Assembly (NCBI GenBank): GCA_001970955.1
Contig: MPUH01000694.1
Location: 1 to 39,719 of the forward strand
Source of the DNA: Stentor coeruleus
Taxonomy: Eukaryota; Ciliophora; Heterotrichea; Heterotrichida; Stentoridae
Direction of reading: 5' to 3'
Length of the DNA stretch: 39,719 nucleotides
Shown: positions 10,801 to 20,638 of the stretch, one piece after another
Numbering within the stretch: the stretch's first letter is position 1
Layout: each line of letters begins with the position of its first letter
Made by a program: the position numbers and the translations under genes
The notes under the pieces: model-generated
Databases searched by the model: none
What the model was told of the DNA's origin: nothing
The model's input: the letters and a program-made list of their open reading frames with translations, nothing else

Positions 10801-10960
10801 CATATGTGCTAACCATTTCTACTGAAAGGTGACATTCGTTTATTATTTCACAGCGGCTAGGCTCAATAAGCGGCCCATCTTCTTTTATGAGCATTATACT
10901 GTTGTAGCTTGAGACTGCTTCTTTTATTCGCTTTTCAACCATGACAAGTGACTCATTCAT
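7898..10960 (-). CDS. BK/Slo-type potassium channel with tandem RCK domains
   Basis: About 1020 residues. Six membrane segments precede the gating region: S1 near 80-103, an Arg-rich S4 (RVLRVFRSLRILRLF, about 172-186), S5, the pore with filter TLGYGD (about 267-272) and S6. The first RCK domain starts near 320 (HIIIVGN) and the second later (ILVFGSLEGFELL). The block SNLDSFICQTYYNSDLLDVI matches the Slo1 segment after the calcium bowl. The Asp-rich calcium bowl is replaced by a basic/aromatic stretch, and no S0 helix is evident. The filter has Leu where BK has Val. It probably conducts K+ across the plasma or another membrane under voltage and ligand control. The start at 10960 is chosen; the frame also allows an ATG 31 codons upstream (11053). 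The end is a short coiled coil. Confidence 0.9.
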   Translation of the reverse strand: MNESLVMVEKRIKEAVSSYNSIMLIKEDGPLIEPSRCEIINECHLSVEMVSTYEQHIAHMKNSFLKTASFIKIYLNSIGIFGDIFEISITILACIEYVSATYLENDYKDIYTNLDVTIASVFLTDWAVHVIMADKRIEYLLSYGSLIDYLTIIPVYLEYFGNSFGIKMNYFRVLRVFRSLRILRLFKTLEVISEEDDDNNKLKYTVDTSGVSKQILITSLTLLSVLFISAGIVNSINDMFPGAYYYPDGSNFDFLAAFYYMIVTSSTLGYGDIFPIMTISRMFTVILVFFIIFIITNQLSKITQLMGNYSKYDTQYNFKEHIIIVGNYKARTLSQFLAQFYHSDHGEVSTNSIIIGLEYPSSEIIGILTDPRYEGKVAYLEGNPSHATTWRNANVELAESVFILTEQLEENLKSQDTFAILLARMIQGQCPLIRTYVQLIRPIECNMSTENSTWNTVVSLQTIKMSLLGTSIHNPGFSTLMGGLYLTFSSSSSLDYNLEWISNFVYGLSQEIYCVKISDYFIGMNFSQAVEIIYKNCEGILTLGVKSLIGISSKYEIMINPIGYKIQKDDLVFVITGDQSTADLITEYSDNINHRSVSASSYAQIALNHNFQTIKLTAKNYSCDLAPNSIIDLVQEDVNSKISKHILVFGSLEGFELLIKAIRVYSDQPICLVNESDPGIQWEKFARFENVFYFKGKTMNFQDLYNTAIKDCFSALILPNRMNNGIAPDSEVILLTKLIEYSFPHVRITVELADKSFIRFMGSRPVGKYKKYSYNLWPNAVSGKVFFSSNLDSFICQTYYNSDLLDVILRVMGIISNEKNNQTIEQNSIIRTIKIPKFYFTERSAPVLYGELFSDLLHLNPPVIPLGILSKSYTATNEDPDILLKTMQKLDQPIILTNPRSDTPIGKSDRIICIGEPKDEGLSPKDTERKNQEVGPEEICRLGVADMLIKNKSNNLSNLHDETKEDDENEALEYLFNILKKRMESSSKLQKNIEYKNKMIQELQREADGLKEQLIRKNLA

Positions 10961-11274
10961 ATTATTATAGTATAAAATTATACTTTTAGATATTCGTGGG
11001 AAAGTTTGATTGGGTGGTAAAAATATTGATGATAAAATATATAAACTTATCAAATTCTCTAGAAAAGAACTTTAACCTTCATCTCAAATCCAAGTGCATG
11101 CTTTCTTCTATATCAAAACCCCTTGCAACCCCTTCTAAAAGCCTCTTCCAATACAATATTTGTTTCAAAAAAGCCAAAATCCAAAACTTTTATCTAAGCC
11201 GCTTTCATAAAATCTCCGTATATCTCAATTATTATTCATAAATAAAATTCTATTAATAAACTAAACTATTTAAA
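10961..11274. other. Divergent intergenic region, K+ channel and MORN genes
   Basis: It is expected to hold both 5' flanks. The right side is C-rich and G-poor, as before other plus-strand genes. An open frame on the + strand here (from 10996) has no recognisable content. Confidence 0.5.
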
Positions 11275-12291
11275 ATGGGACAAATAAACTGTTCGATTTG
11301 CTCAGGTACCGACAAAGAAAAAGAAAACAAAATCGAAGTGGACTTTAGAGACGATTTCCTAAATAAAAAAATCCACTTCAGCCAATTTACCGAAGCCCTA
11401 CCAAGTTCAATATTAGCATTAGATAAACTCAAACAGAATGAGCATTATATTGTGAAAATACAATCATTATGGAGAGGATACAGAGTAAGAAAGCTTTTCC
11501 CAGCAAAGCCTAGGAAATCTGAATATTTTCAAAGTACTTATACCAATCCAATGTACAGAACCACAGAAAAGAATGTTAAAAGACAAGAGAGAGAAGCTTT
11601 TAAGTTTAAAAATGGTGCAGTCTATACCGGCCAATGGATCGCTGATCTGCGGGATGGTTCTGGTGTTCAAGTATGGCCAGATGGTGCACAATATAAAGGT
11701 TCATGGAAAAACAATAAAGCAGATGGTTTCGGTAAATTCTTTCATGTTGATGGTGATCGTTTCGAAGGTAACTGGAAACGTGATAAAGCAAATGGTAAAG
11801 GTATTTATCTACATATGAATGGAGCTAAATATGAAGGTGACTGGAAAGATGATCTTCAAGATGGTTATGGTATTGAAATATGGGCGGACAACAGTCGATA
11901 TGAAGGTTTTTACAAAAATGGTAAAAAACATGGTTTTGGTGTATATTGTTGGAATGATGGTTCAAAATATGTTGGCTCTTGGAGAGAAAATCAAATCAAT
12001 GGTCGAGGAATTTATACTTGGCTTGATGGTAGATCTTATTGTGGAGAATGGGCAGCGAATAGTATGCATGGTTATGGAATTTACATGTGGAAAGATGGGA
12101 GAAAATATGAAGGGGATTATCGTTTAGATAAAAAACACGGTAAAGGGACTTATACTTGGACTGATGGAAAAAAATACATTGGAGAATGGAAAAATGGTCG
12201 ACAACATGGCCAAGGAGAACTTATACTCCCTGATGGGAATATTAAGAAAGGATATTGGAAAGAAGGGAAATATGAAAGTAAAACTAGTTAA
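11275..12291 (+). CDS. MORN-repeat protein with IQ motif
   Basis: A 338-residue protein. After a short N-terminus beginning MGQINCSIC, an IQ motif (IQSLWRGYRVRK, about 63-74) suggests calmodulin binding. From about residue 117 there are nine MORN repeats of 23 residues, each like YxGxWxxxxxxGxGxxxWxDG, plus a partial tenth. MORN arrays bind membranes or scaffold cytoskeletal assemblies and are abundant in ciliate cortex and basal-body proteins. Gly2 with nearby Cys residues would suit N-myristoylation and palmitoylation, although position 6 is Cys and not Ser/Thr. No kinase domain is attached, unlike MORN-PIP kinases. The stop is 33 bases from the convergent stop of the TFIIS gene. Confidence 0.92.
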   Translation: MGQINCSICSGTDKEKENKIEVDFRDDFLNKKIHFSQFTEALPSSILALDKLKQNEHYIVKIQSLWRGYRVRKLFPAKPRKSEYFQSTYTNPMYRTTEKNVKRQEREAFKFKNGAVYTGQWIADLRDGSGVQVWPDGAQYKGSWKNNKADGFGKFFHVDGDRFEGNWKRDKANGKGIYLHMNGAKYEGDWKDDLQDGYGIEIWADNSRYEGFYKNGKKHGFGVYCWNDGSKYVGSWRENQINGRGIYTWLDGRSYCGEWAANSMHGYGIYMWKDGRKYEGDYRLDKKHGKGTYTWTDGKKYIGEWKNGRQHGQGELILPDGNIKKGYWKEGKYESKTS

Positions 12292-12324
12292 AAATGTACT
12301 TCAAATTCTATATCTATTATCTAC

Positions 12325-13050
12325 TTAAAACTTCCAACTAAAATCGCAATTTACGCATTTCACAAAACTATATAAAAATTACGTTGTCATAGGCTCATCA
12401 GCAGATCTTGTTTGCATTTGCTGCATCATTGTTTTGTCTGAGCCACATTTTTTGCATTTAAACATACCCCCTTTAGGAGCATTGTTTACTAAATGCCAAT
12501 CTGATCTTCTGCTTTCTGTGAGGTCTTTTTCGATTTTCCTTATTTCTTCTTTACGTTCTTCAGATACCATCTCTCGTGGGTTCATTTTGACTAGAGCTTC
12601 TGGGGTTATGTCTCCGTTTAGGACTGAGTTTTTGAGTTCAAAGTTCTTTGTTAGGTTGAATTTCAGTGATCTTGCTTTTGAAGCATAGGTGTTTTTTTCA
12701 CATTTGTGGATTTCTTCTTCGATTTTCCCAGCTAAATCCTTATCCCCAAGTGCTTCAGTGAGGATTTGGACGACTTTGTTCCGGGAATCTTCAAGGTGTA
12801 AAGGTCTTTCTTCGTTTTTTTTCTTTGCTTTGACGATTGACCGCCATTTATCTATAAGGGCGCGAACGAAGAACTTGAGGCTTGGGTACTTTTTTTCGAT
12901 GCGTTTGATGGTTTTGGCAATTTTGGTTTCTTTGAGGACATCGAAAGACATTGGGACTTCTTTGAGAAGATTAAGAATGTTTCTAGAAGAATCTTCATCA
13001 CTGGCCTTAAGTCTTTGTTGGTAGTCCTTAACTTGTTCTAAACTATCCAT
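12325..13050 (-). CDS. TFIIS: Transcription elongation factor TFIIS (one intron)
   Basis: The spliced product is 236 residues, shorter than the roughly 300 usual for TFIIS. The N-terminal helical LW-type domain covers about 1-75, the Pol II-binding central domain about 85-175 (RNKVVQILTEAL, then MNPREMVSEER), and the C-terminal zinc ribbon 196-236. The ribbon holds C199/C202, the catalytic acidic pair in RSADEPMTTF (D218, E219), C227/C230 and W234. TFIIS stimulates transcript cleavage by backtracked RNA polymerase II. Without removal of the 15-nt intron at 12368-12382 the frame stops after MTT and the second zinc Cys pair is lost. Splicing restores the ribbon exactly, which is strong evidence for the intron. 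The linker between N-terminal and central domains is short. Confidence 0.95.
12368..12382 (-). other. 15-nt intron in the TFIIS gene
   Basis: Read on the minus strand, the intron is GTAATTTTTATATAG. Removing it joins AC to T and continues the conserved zinc ribbon (FVKCVNCDFSWKF). Retention gives an immediate TAA. Position 10 is A, as in the other three introns. Confidence 0.95.
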
Positions 13051-13119
13051 TTATATAACTTGAGCTTAGATTACTAAGATTTTTTAGAAAGTTAGTAAAA
13101 TTAGGTAATTGAGGTAAGG

Positions 13120-14724
13120 TCACCGAGTGGTTAAGGCAGATTTTTTTATACTCCTGCTGTATTTAAAAGCACTTGTATCTTGTAACTCCTTAACAGAATA
13201 CGGATTTTTACCCATTTGCTTTAATTCCAAATATCTATCAAGTCCTTTAACTTGAACCACCTTCTGATTTTTCACTGGGCTTTTATTAATCTCTGGTTTA
13301 AAACTACAGTCCTTAATCTCTTCAAAGTCCTTAGCAAACTTAATTGCCTTATTTTTCTGTTTTTTCTCAAAACCCTCTTCTTGTATCTTTTTCATAATTT
13401 TCATATTCTGACTATACCCTGACTTCACATGTTTAAACTGTTTTTTCACTTTAATCTCAGGACTAAAAGTACAGTTCCCAATTTCATCTTCAAATATATC
13501 CTCAATTTTTTTTTCTATATTTTTTTTCTTACAACTATTCTTAGTAAGCATTTCAACACTAGAATTTCTACCAATTTTTTGTGATACCTGATTGATTTGA
13601 GGAGCAAATGAAAATTTAGCATAAAAAGCTTCACGTATTTCTTTTTGTTTTTTAAGTTTAAGTAAATTACTATCACTCATTTGGCGCATTTTAGATATGA
13701 TAGATTTTGGTGATGATGTGGTATCTACAATAATAGATGATTGTTTGTTTATTAAAGGGGTGAAGTTTAAAGAACGTTCTTCAGCTTGTTGTCGAGATTT
13801 TATATTTGTATTTTTACGGTTTATATGCTGGTCTTGGCGATTTAAGAATTCACTATGGTCGTGATATTCTCTTGTTGGCAAACGTAATGGGGAGATTTCG
13901 GAGTATTGGATTTCTTTACTGGATTCAGCTCGGGATATGCATTTTTTTGTACTTTCGCTACCGATTTCTGTAGATTTTTTACGGTGTGTACTTAGGGCTC
14001 GTGAATGATCATTTATATGAGGTTTAAAGCTCAGGTCAATTTCATGTTTCTGTCTAAGTTTCCCGTAGTTTCTAAGCTTTTCAATTTGAATCTGGTCAAT
14101 TCTTTCATGAAAAGGTAAGGTTTTTTCACTAGACTTTTTTGAGATATTAGGGTGAAATGTACACTCTTTTTCTTTTTCTATATCTTGCTGCCTTTTAAGT
14201 TTTTCCCTTTCATCGTATTTATTAACTTGTTGAAGGATTCTTTTTTCTATAGCAGTTTTGCTTTTAAAATTATGGTTCGAAATCTCAGGAGTATATGGAA
14301 AAGATGCAGCTTCTTCAATTTCTTTTTTAAGTTTTTCTTTTTCTCTCTTTTCTATTATGTCACGTTTTGATTTCGAAAGTATTTGTAGTTTTTTTTCAAA
14401 GGGCACTTTTTTGCTTTCAGGATTTTGGGGCTGAGAGATTTTAGGTCGAAATGTAAATTCTTTTAGATGATCATCTGAAGTTCGCGTATATCTTTCTCGG
14501 GATGTAGAAGATGTGGCCTGAGACTTTTTTGTTGTTGTAGACGCTGGTTTGATCTGTATGCTAACATCTGGAGGCGATTGAGGATATTCGTTAATCATTT
14601 TATTCAGTTCAGTAAAGCTAGGATTTTTAAGCATTATGTGTGTTTCATTTAGGGAGAGTTTTTTCTTTGTAGTTTTTGTATTGAAAAAATCTAACTCGAG
14701 TGTGTAAATTTCGTTATCATACAT
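13120..14724 (-). CDS. Protein with eight F-x-P-x-I repeats
   Basis: A 534-residue, basic, largely charged and probably disordered or helical protein. Eight short repeats fit the pattern [CFL]-[TSNP]-[FY]-x-P-x-I, usually followed by S/N or K: residues 90-96, 142-148, 188-194, 231-237, 319-325, 371-377, 418-424 and 473-479. Spacing is 43-55 residues except for one 88-residue gap, which could hide a degraded unit. Lys/Glu-rich helices separate them. I recognise the repeat style from ciliate proteins but cannot name a family; a role binding microtubules or another scaffold is only a guess. The gene ends in TGA. The last codons resemble, in reverse complement, a tRNA A box. Confidence 0.8.
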   Translation of the reverse strand: MYDNEIYTLELDFFNTKTTKKKLSLNETHIMLKNPSFTELNKMINEYPQSPPDVSIQIKPASTTTKKSQATSSTSRERYTRTSDDHLKEFTFRPKISQPQNPESKKVPFEKKLQILSKSKRDIIEKREKEKLKKEIEEAASFPYTPEISNHNFKSKTAIEKRILQQVNKYDEREKLKRQQDIEKEKECTFHPNISKKSSEKTLPFHERIDQIQIEKLRNYGKLRQKHEIDLSFKPHINDHSRALSTHRKKSTEIGSESTKKCISRAESSKEIQYSEISPLRLPTREYHDHSEFLNRQDQHINRKNTNIKSRQQAEERSLNFTPLINKQSSIIVDTTSSPKSIISKMRQMSDSNLLKLKKQKEIREAFYAKFSFAPQINQVSQKIGRNSSVEMLTKNSCKKKNIEKKIEDIFEDEIGNCTFSPEIKVKKQFKHVKSGYSQNMKIMKKIQEEGFEKKQKNKAIKFAKDFEEIKDCSFKPEINKSPVKNQKVVQVKGLDRYLELKQMGKNPYSVKELQDTSAFKYSRSIKKSALTTR

Positions 14725-15378
14725 TTTTAACTACTTTTTCATTCCTATTGCTGATATAAAAAGATGATGTTAATTTAACTTTTTATGGTGCTTATTATAA
14801 ATGAATATCATGTAGACTTATAATAATAATAAGGGTTTTATGATTATGGAATAAGTGATTAAGTTGTTTGAAGATTTTATGACTGTTTAGAAAAGGAAAA
14901 TATGTAGAGTTATTATGGGAATATGATATTGTAATTTGATATTTTTGGAAATAAGATTACAGAATTTGAGGTAAAACATAAGAGGTTGTAGATTTCTTAA
15001 TGACATACAGCTAAAATTGTAATTATATTTTATAATTATATGCTTTTATTAGTTGTTAAATATGATGGATAAACAGCTTTAAATATTTTTTCACTTATTT
15101 CTTCTAATAAGTACCTTCTTTACACTGATTACAGCCAAGCCTTTTATAAACTTAAGGATTCACATATGCTATTTTTATTCTAAAAATTATATATTTTCCA
15201 GTTTTCCTCTCTAATTATCCCTAGAGATTTTTAAACCTTCAAATATTTCTCTAACTTTAATATCCATACGACACTTATGCTCTTTTCAAAACCTATTTTC
15301 TGCTTTTTTTTTATTCCTTCTCAGAAAAGGTTGAAAATTGAAAGCTAACTCGATTTAGCTCAAACCTTTAATTATAAA
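14725..15378. other. Intergenic between two minus-strand genes
   Basis: No gene was seen. The + strand is G-rich near 14725-15000 (14821-14880 has 12 G and no C) and C-rich near 15120-15300. Given the window-wide pattern, this fits a 5' flank on the left and a 3' flank on the right, both of minus-strand genes. Confidence 0.55.
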
Positions 15379-16836
<1,458 letters not shown>

Positions 16837-17901
16837 TTAATATATTTCACATCTTGAGCATTCACAATAATCAGCCTTAGTATCAATAATCATTTTAAAT
16901 CCATTTGAGTCACTTAAAGTTACAAGATTCGTAGTAACTTCAAAAGGACTTTTCCTATGTTGCTGTGATTCTGCAAATGTTTTTTCAGGAGACGAGTAAA
17001 TATTCCCATCCACTTGTTCAGCTTGTTCCAAATATGACTTTTTATATTGTTCATAAGCATTTTGATATGATGTATCACTAATACTTAATGATGTTATTGA
17101 GAATTTAGGGAATTTTTCTAATAATGATCCTGGAACTTTAGTACTTAAATCATCAAGTTTGTTAAAAGTTTCAATAGACTTTTGTGTTGCTGAGTATTCT
17201 AAGGATTCATTATATTCTGTAACTTTATATAATTCAATATCAATACCATTACTTCTTATTGTTGTACGTCTATCATCAAAACTTTCTTCATAGTTTTTGT
17301 TTATATCATCAATTTCTAGTTTATCGATATTGTATTTTCTAAGTTTACTAAATTTGTTGGAATAAAAAGTAGAAAGTTTTATAGAACGATGAGTTAGGGA
17401 TTTGAAACTATTTTCCTGTTTGTTTTTAAATTCTTCAAGAGCTCTTTGTCCTCTAAATGCACTTAAAGTTTCCATGATCTTCTCAGCATGTTTATCATAA
17501 GGACTCAATTCCATAAACATAGTACACACATCAATAAGCAAATACGGTTCTTTTTGTAAATTCAAATTAAAATCATAAAAACTATCTCTTGGGTAGAGAT
17601 TCTTAATAAGATTTTTATGACTTTTATAAGTGTTTATAAATATCAATGAATTCAATGATATCAGCACAACAGTTTCTGGGAACAAAAAAATAAGTGTTTT
17701 GTTTTTTGCCAGCGTTGGAGGGACAAAGAAAGATATTTCTGTCGTTTCTTGTGGATACGATCTTAATAACCCTTACTTTAAATAAGCAAATATATATTCT
17801 TGAGGTATTGGTGGTAATGATTTAAATGATTGGACAAGATAAGCTATAGATTTTTCTTCTATCTCACCAGACTCAAGTATTTGGGTGTTGTTTGAAGCCA
17901 T
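16837..17901 (-). CDS. Unknown protein (one intron)
   Basis: The spliced product has 349 residues. I do not recognise the family. The start is the ATG at 17901 (MASNNTQILES). The frame breaks at a TAA inside a 15-nt intron (17762-17776) and continues in phase after its removal. A mildly hydrophobic stretch near residues 60-85 (FLFPETVVLISLNSLIFI) could be a buried strand-helix segment or a membrane segment. The rest is polar and Ser/Lys-rich, and the last ten residues include CECSRCE, three Cys that might bind metal. Confidence 0.8.
17762..17776 (-). other. 15-nt intron in unknown gene
   Basis: The minus-strand sequence is GTAAGGGTTATTAAG. It interrupts a Lys codon (AA|A) and brings a TAA into frame if retained. 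Removal gives one 350-codon frame including the stop. Position 10 is A. Confidence 0.85.
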
Positions 17902-18054
17902 TTATTACCGCCCTTTGTTCTTAGTTTCTGTAATTTACACATGTTACTGCATTGTCTATTTGACTTTATCAAATAAAATACTCTATATTTATATTCTAAG
18001 ATTTTTTTATATAACCAAATATTCAATCTTTTTAGGCTAAATGATAATTATGAT

Positions 18055-18525
18055 TTAATTCGCACCCATCACATCTTGGTCACTGTAAATCATGTATAAA
18101 AAGCCATCTTCATCTTTTTTTTGTTCGTAGATTGCTAGCATAGAAGCATCTCCGGTCACTAGATCTTTACCGTTGACAAAGATAAATAAGGCTGTGTCTC
18201 TACGCATTTTTACTTTTTTCCTGATACAGCCTAAAAACTGTTGAACAGTGTAGTCGGAAGGACAGAGGAATTTGCTTTTGGGGATGTCTTCGAGTTGGGA
18301 GTTTTTAGACTTTTCTAAGATGATTGGGATACGTCCTGGCCATTTGGATGTGATTTTCTGCACTTCTTCGATTCGCTTTTCTAGTGGAGTTTCTTCTTTG
18401 AATCTGAACATTATAAATGGTTTATTAGATTTTATTAAAGGGTTAGTGTATTTAAGATTAGGATTGGGTGTTAAGGGTTTTGATTTAATAGGTATTGATT
18501 GGGTGGATTTTTTTGTGTTTGGCAT
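18055..18525 (-). CDS. ATG8: Atg8/LC3-family autophagy protein
   Basis: A ubiquitin-like protein conjugated to phosphatidylethanolamine on autophagosome membranes. The core starts FKEETPLEKR (about 42-51) and includes WPGRIPIILEK, KSKFLCPSDYTVQQF, LFIFVNG and YEQKKDEDGFLYMIYSDQD. It ends MGAN, so Atg4-type processing after G154 would expose the conjugating glycine. The usual YSGE/F-G ending is changed to YSDQDVMG. The frame extends 38 residues, basic and Pro-rich, before the Met that aligns with the normal Atg8 N-terminus (Met39, position 18411). Either start could be real. It is shown here with the longer one. Confidence 0.92.
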   Translation of the reverse strand: MPNTKKSTQSIPIKSKPLTPNPNLKYTNPLIKSNKPFIMFRFKEETPLEKRIEEVQKITSKWPGRIPIILEKSKNSQLEDIPKSKFLCPSDYTVQQFLGCIRKKVKMRRDTALFIFVNGKDLVTGDASMLAIYEQKKDEDGFLYMIYSDQDVMGAN

Positions 18526-18827
18526 TTTTGAATGTATGTGAAATTTTTAGTAAGGATAGTTTTTATGTTTATGAAGACTTTTATAAAATAACCTATTAAA
18601 AAATTCTATATTACCACTTAAACAATAATACAACAATTTATAGGATATCAGAGTCTTTATAATCATAATATTTCTACTTCATTTACAAAACTTTATCTAA
18701 AACCTTAAAAGCACATATCAGTAGTTCTACCTAAATATAAAAACTGATTTATCAATTACAATCCCTTTTATCTTAACAGAATTTAAGTATTACTTTTAAT
18801 TAAACTATCTTAATAATAAAATGCATC
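18526..18827. other. Intergenic, nothing recognised
   Basis: An AT-rich 302-base spacer between two minus-strand genes. No gene or repeat was seen. Confidence 0.5.
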
Positions 18828-19352
18828 TCAAAGCTGATCAATCGTATCCTTATAATTCCCGCTAATTTCTTTACAAGCCTCATCCCACTTTTTTCTAAAT
18901 GGTACTTTGAGTCTTTCTGAGATAATTTCTTTATTATAAATTTCCTTAATAATTCCTCTACTCATAAAGCTCTCAGCGATTTCGATGATATTATTTGTTC
19001 TATTTATGTTACTAGTTTTTTGGCTTATTTTTTCAGGAGTTAGTTTGGTCTCATACTCTTTATGTATTACTGTATTATTTACTGAAGCTTCAGTTAGCAT
19101 TGATTCTGATGTTGTATGTAAGGACTCATTTATTTTTACTAATTGAACTTTCATGTCTTGAATTTTCTGCTGTAATGAAGGAAGTGATTGAGGCTCTATT
19201 GTAGGGGGATGATTGAATTGAGAAGTGTCTTTTCTTGATTTAATTGTCTCTATACCAATTAAGCACAGACCTAAGATGTATGAATTATGTTGGCTTTCGG
19301 GGAAATTTCCTAAGAACTCTTTGATTACTGGATGAGATTTTAAATTTTCCAT
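18828..19352 (-). CDS. Unknown 174-residue protein
   Basis: No family was recognised. The start MENLKSHPVIKEF at 19352 is preferred because the 16 upstream in-frame residues look like translated AT-rich leader. A helical N-terminal part (to about 35) is followed by a Ser/Pro/Gln-rich stretch, a short coiled-coil-like segment around LQQKIQDMKVQLVKINESL, and a charged C-terminal helix (FRKKWDEACKEI). Confidence 0.65.
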   Translation of the reverse strand: MENLKSHPVIKEFLGNFPESQHNSYILGLCLIGIETIKSRKDTSQFNHPPTIEPQSLPSLQQKIQDMKVQLVKINESLHTTSESMLTEASVNNTVIHKEYETKLTPEKISQKTSNINRTNNIIEIAESFMSRGIIKEIYNKEIISERLKVPFRKKWDEACKEISGNYKDTIDQL

Positions 19353-20107
19353 TATAAGCGCTTTTATCATAATGGTTTGTGATATATAGTATAAATACAA
19401 TTCTAAATGCTTATGTTTTTTGTTATATTGTTAGAATATTAGAGATTATATTATTTTTAAAATGAAAGATTTAAAGAGCTTACTATTATTGGTTTATAGT
19501 AAATACTTAGTAGAAATTATATATTCTATCATGATTATTCTTGTAATATTTAATCCATAATTATTTTATATTAAATATAACATAATATTCTTGAAGATAT
19601 ATTATATTTAAACCCAACAAATAAAATTATTATCTTAACAGATCAGGTAAATCTTTAATTTTCTAAAAAATATAACTTTCATATATTATATTCAGTATTA
19701 AAATACCATCAAGCAAATTACTCCAAGATCTTTATTAATATACAAAACTGTAAACAATTAAAACATAATCAGCAAATACTACAAAATAAAAAGTTCACAA
19801 AAAGTTTTAAAATTTATTTAAAAGCTCAATTCCTCAATCAACATTACAAACTAAACTAACACATTTAGCTCAATCCTCTTATATGCCTAAATTTATCAAA
19901 TCCATCAACCCATAAACTTCCAAAACCTATCCTAAACTCACATCCAAATCAACATAAAAAAATATCCAAAACTAATTTTCCAAAATCCCACATCTCCTAT
20001 AAAAACCCCTGCACATCTTTTTATCATCACCCTCATTCAAAAAAAACCCTCTCCAAACTCCCCAATCTAGCCTCTCAACCTTCTACGATTACTATTTTTA
20101 TCTATGT
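19353..20107. other. Intergenic, strongly skewed
   Basis: No gene was seen. The part from 19800 to 20107 is extremely C-rich on the + strand (19981-20040 has 22 C and 1 G). This is the 3' flank of the minus-strand uS12 gene. Confidence 0.6.
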
Positions 20108-20539
20108 TTATCTAGGTTTTTCTTTCTTATGCAAGTAAAGGGCCTTCAATGAAACTCCTTTAACTTTGACAACCTTAAACCTAACACCCGGAATATCACC
20201 AACAGCATGACCACTTCTCCCAAATCCAGCAACAAGAACTTCATCATTTTCATCAATAAAGTTCAAGCAACCATCATTAGGTACGAAAGCAGCGATTTTT
20301 TTCCCATTTTTCTTAAGGAGAACTCTCACACACTTTCTCACAGCAGAGTTAGGCTGTTTAGATTCAATACCAAGTTTTTCGACAACAATTCCTTTTGCAT
20401 GTGATGTCCCTGCGAATGGCTTTTTGAATTTAGAACTCAAATGAGCCTTTTTATAACCTTTATCAGCCCATCTTTGTTCACGTCGTCGTTTCTTTAGTTT
20501 ACGACCGGCTCTGATTCCACGAGGCTTACCTGCAGCCAT
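20108..20539 (-). CDS. RPS23: Small-subunit ribosomal protein uS12 (RPS23)
   Basis: A 143-residue protein of the 40S decoding centre, at the length usual for eukaryotic uS12. Diagnostic stretches include ASHAKG-like [72 protein letters not shown] and a KKEKPR end. P63 of the PNSA loop is the residue hydroxylated in other eukaryotes. The start MAAGKPRG at 20539 is set by homology; the frame continues upstream into leader-like sequence. No intron was seen. Confidence 0.97.
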   Translation of the reverse strand: MAAGKPRGIRAGRKLKKRRREQRWADKGYKKAHLSSKFKKPFAGTSHAKGIVVEKLGIESKQPNSAVRKCVRVLLKKNGKKIAAFVPNDGCLNFIDENDEVLVAGFGRSGHAVGDIPGVRFKVVKVKGVSLKALYLHKKEKPR

Positions 20540-20638
20540 ATTTATTATCAGCCAATGTATATGTTTTATTATATGAGATGATGAATGATTAGGTAAAATA
20601 ATGATGATAATATGCAAATTATTACATAAAATAATGAA

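Noticed and set aside
10996-11241. 81-codon open frame on the plus strand
   Set aside because: It overlaps the 5' flank of the K+ channel gene, has no family resemblance and lacks the composition of the neighbouring coding regions.
11573-12127. Other-frame open readings inside the MORN gene
   Set aside because: They are produced by the 69-bp periodicity of the MORN repeats; only the main frame shows the conserved YxGxW...GxG pattern.
13123-13137. CCGAGTGGTTAAGGC, a strong match to a tRNA-Leu/Ser D-arm and A box
   Set aside because: No T-arm or B box (GGTTCGA-like) follows within tRNA distance and no acceptor stem forms. The stretch is also the last codons and stop of the minus-strand F-x-P-x-I gene.
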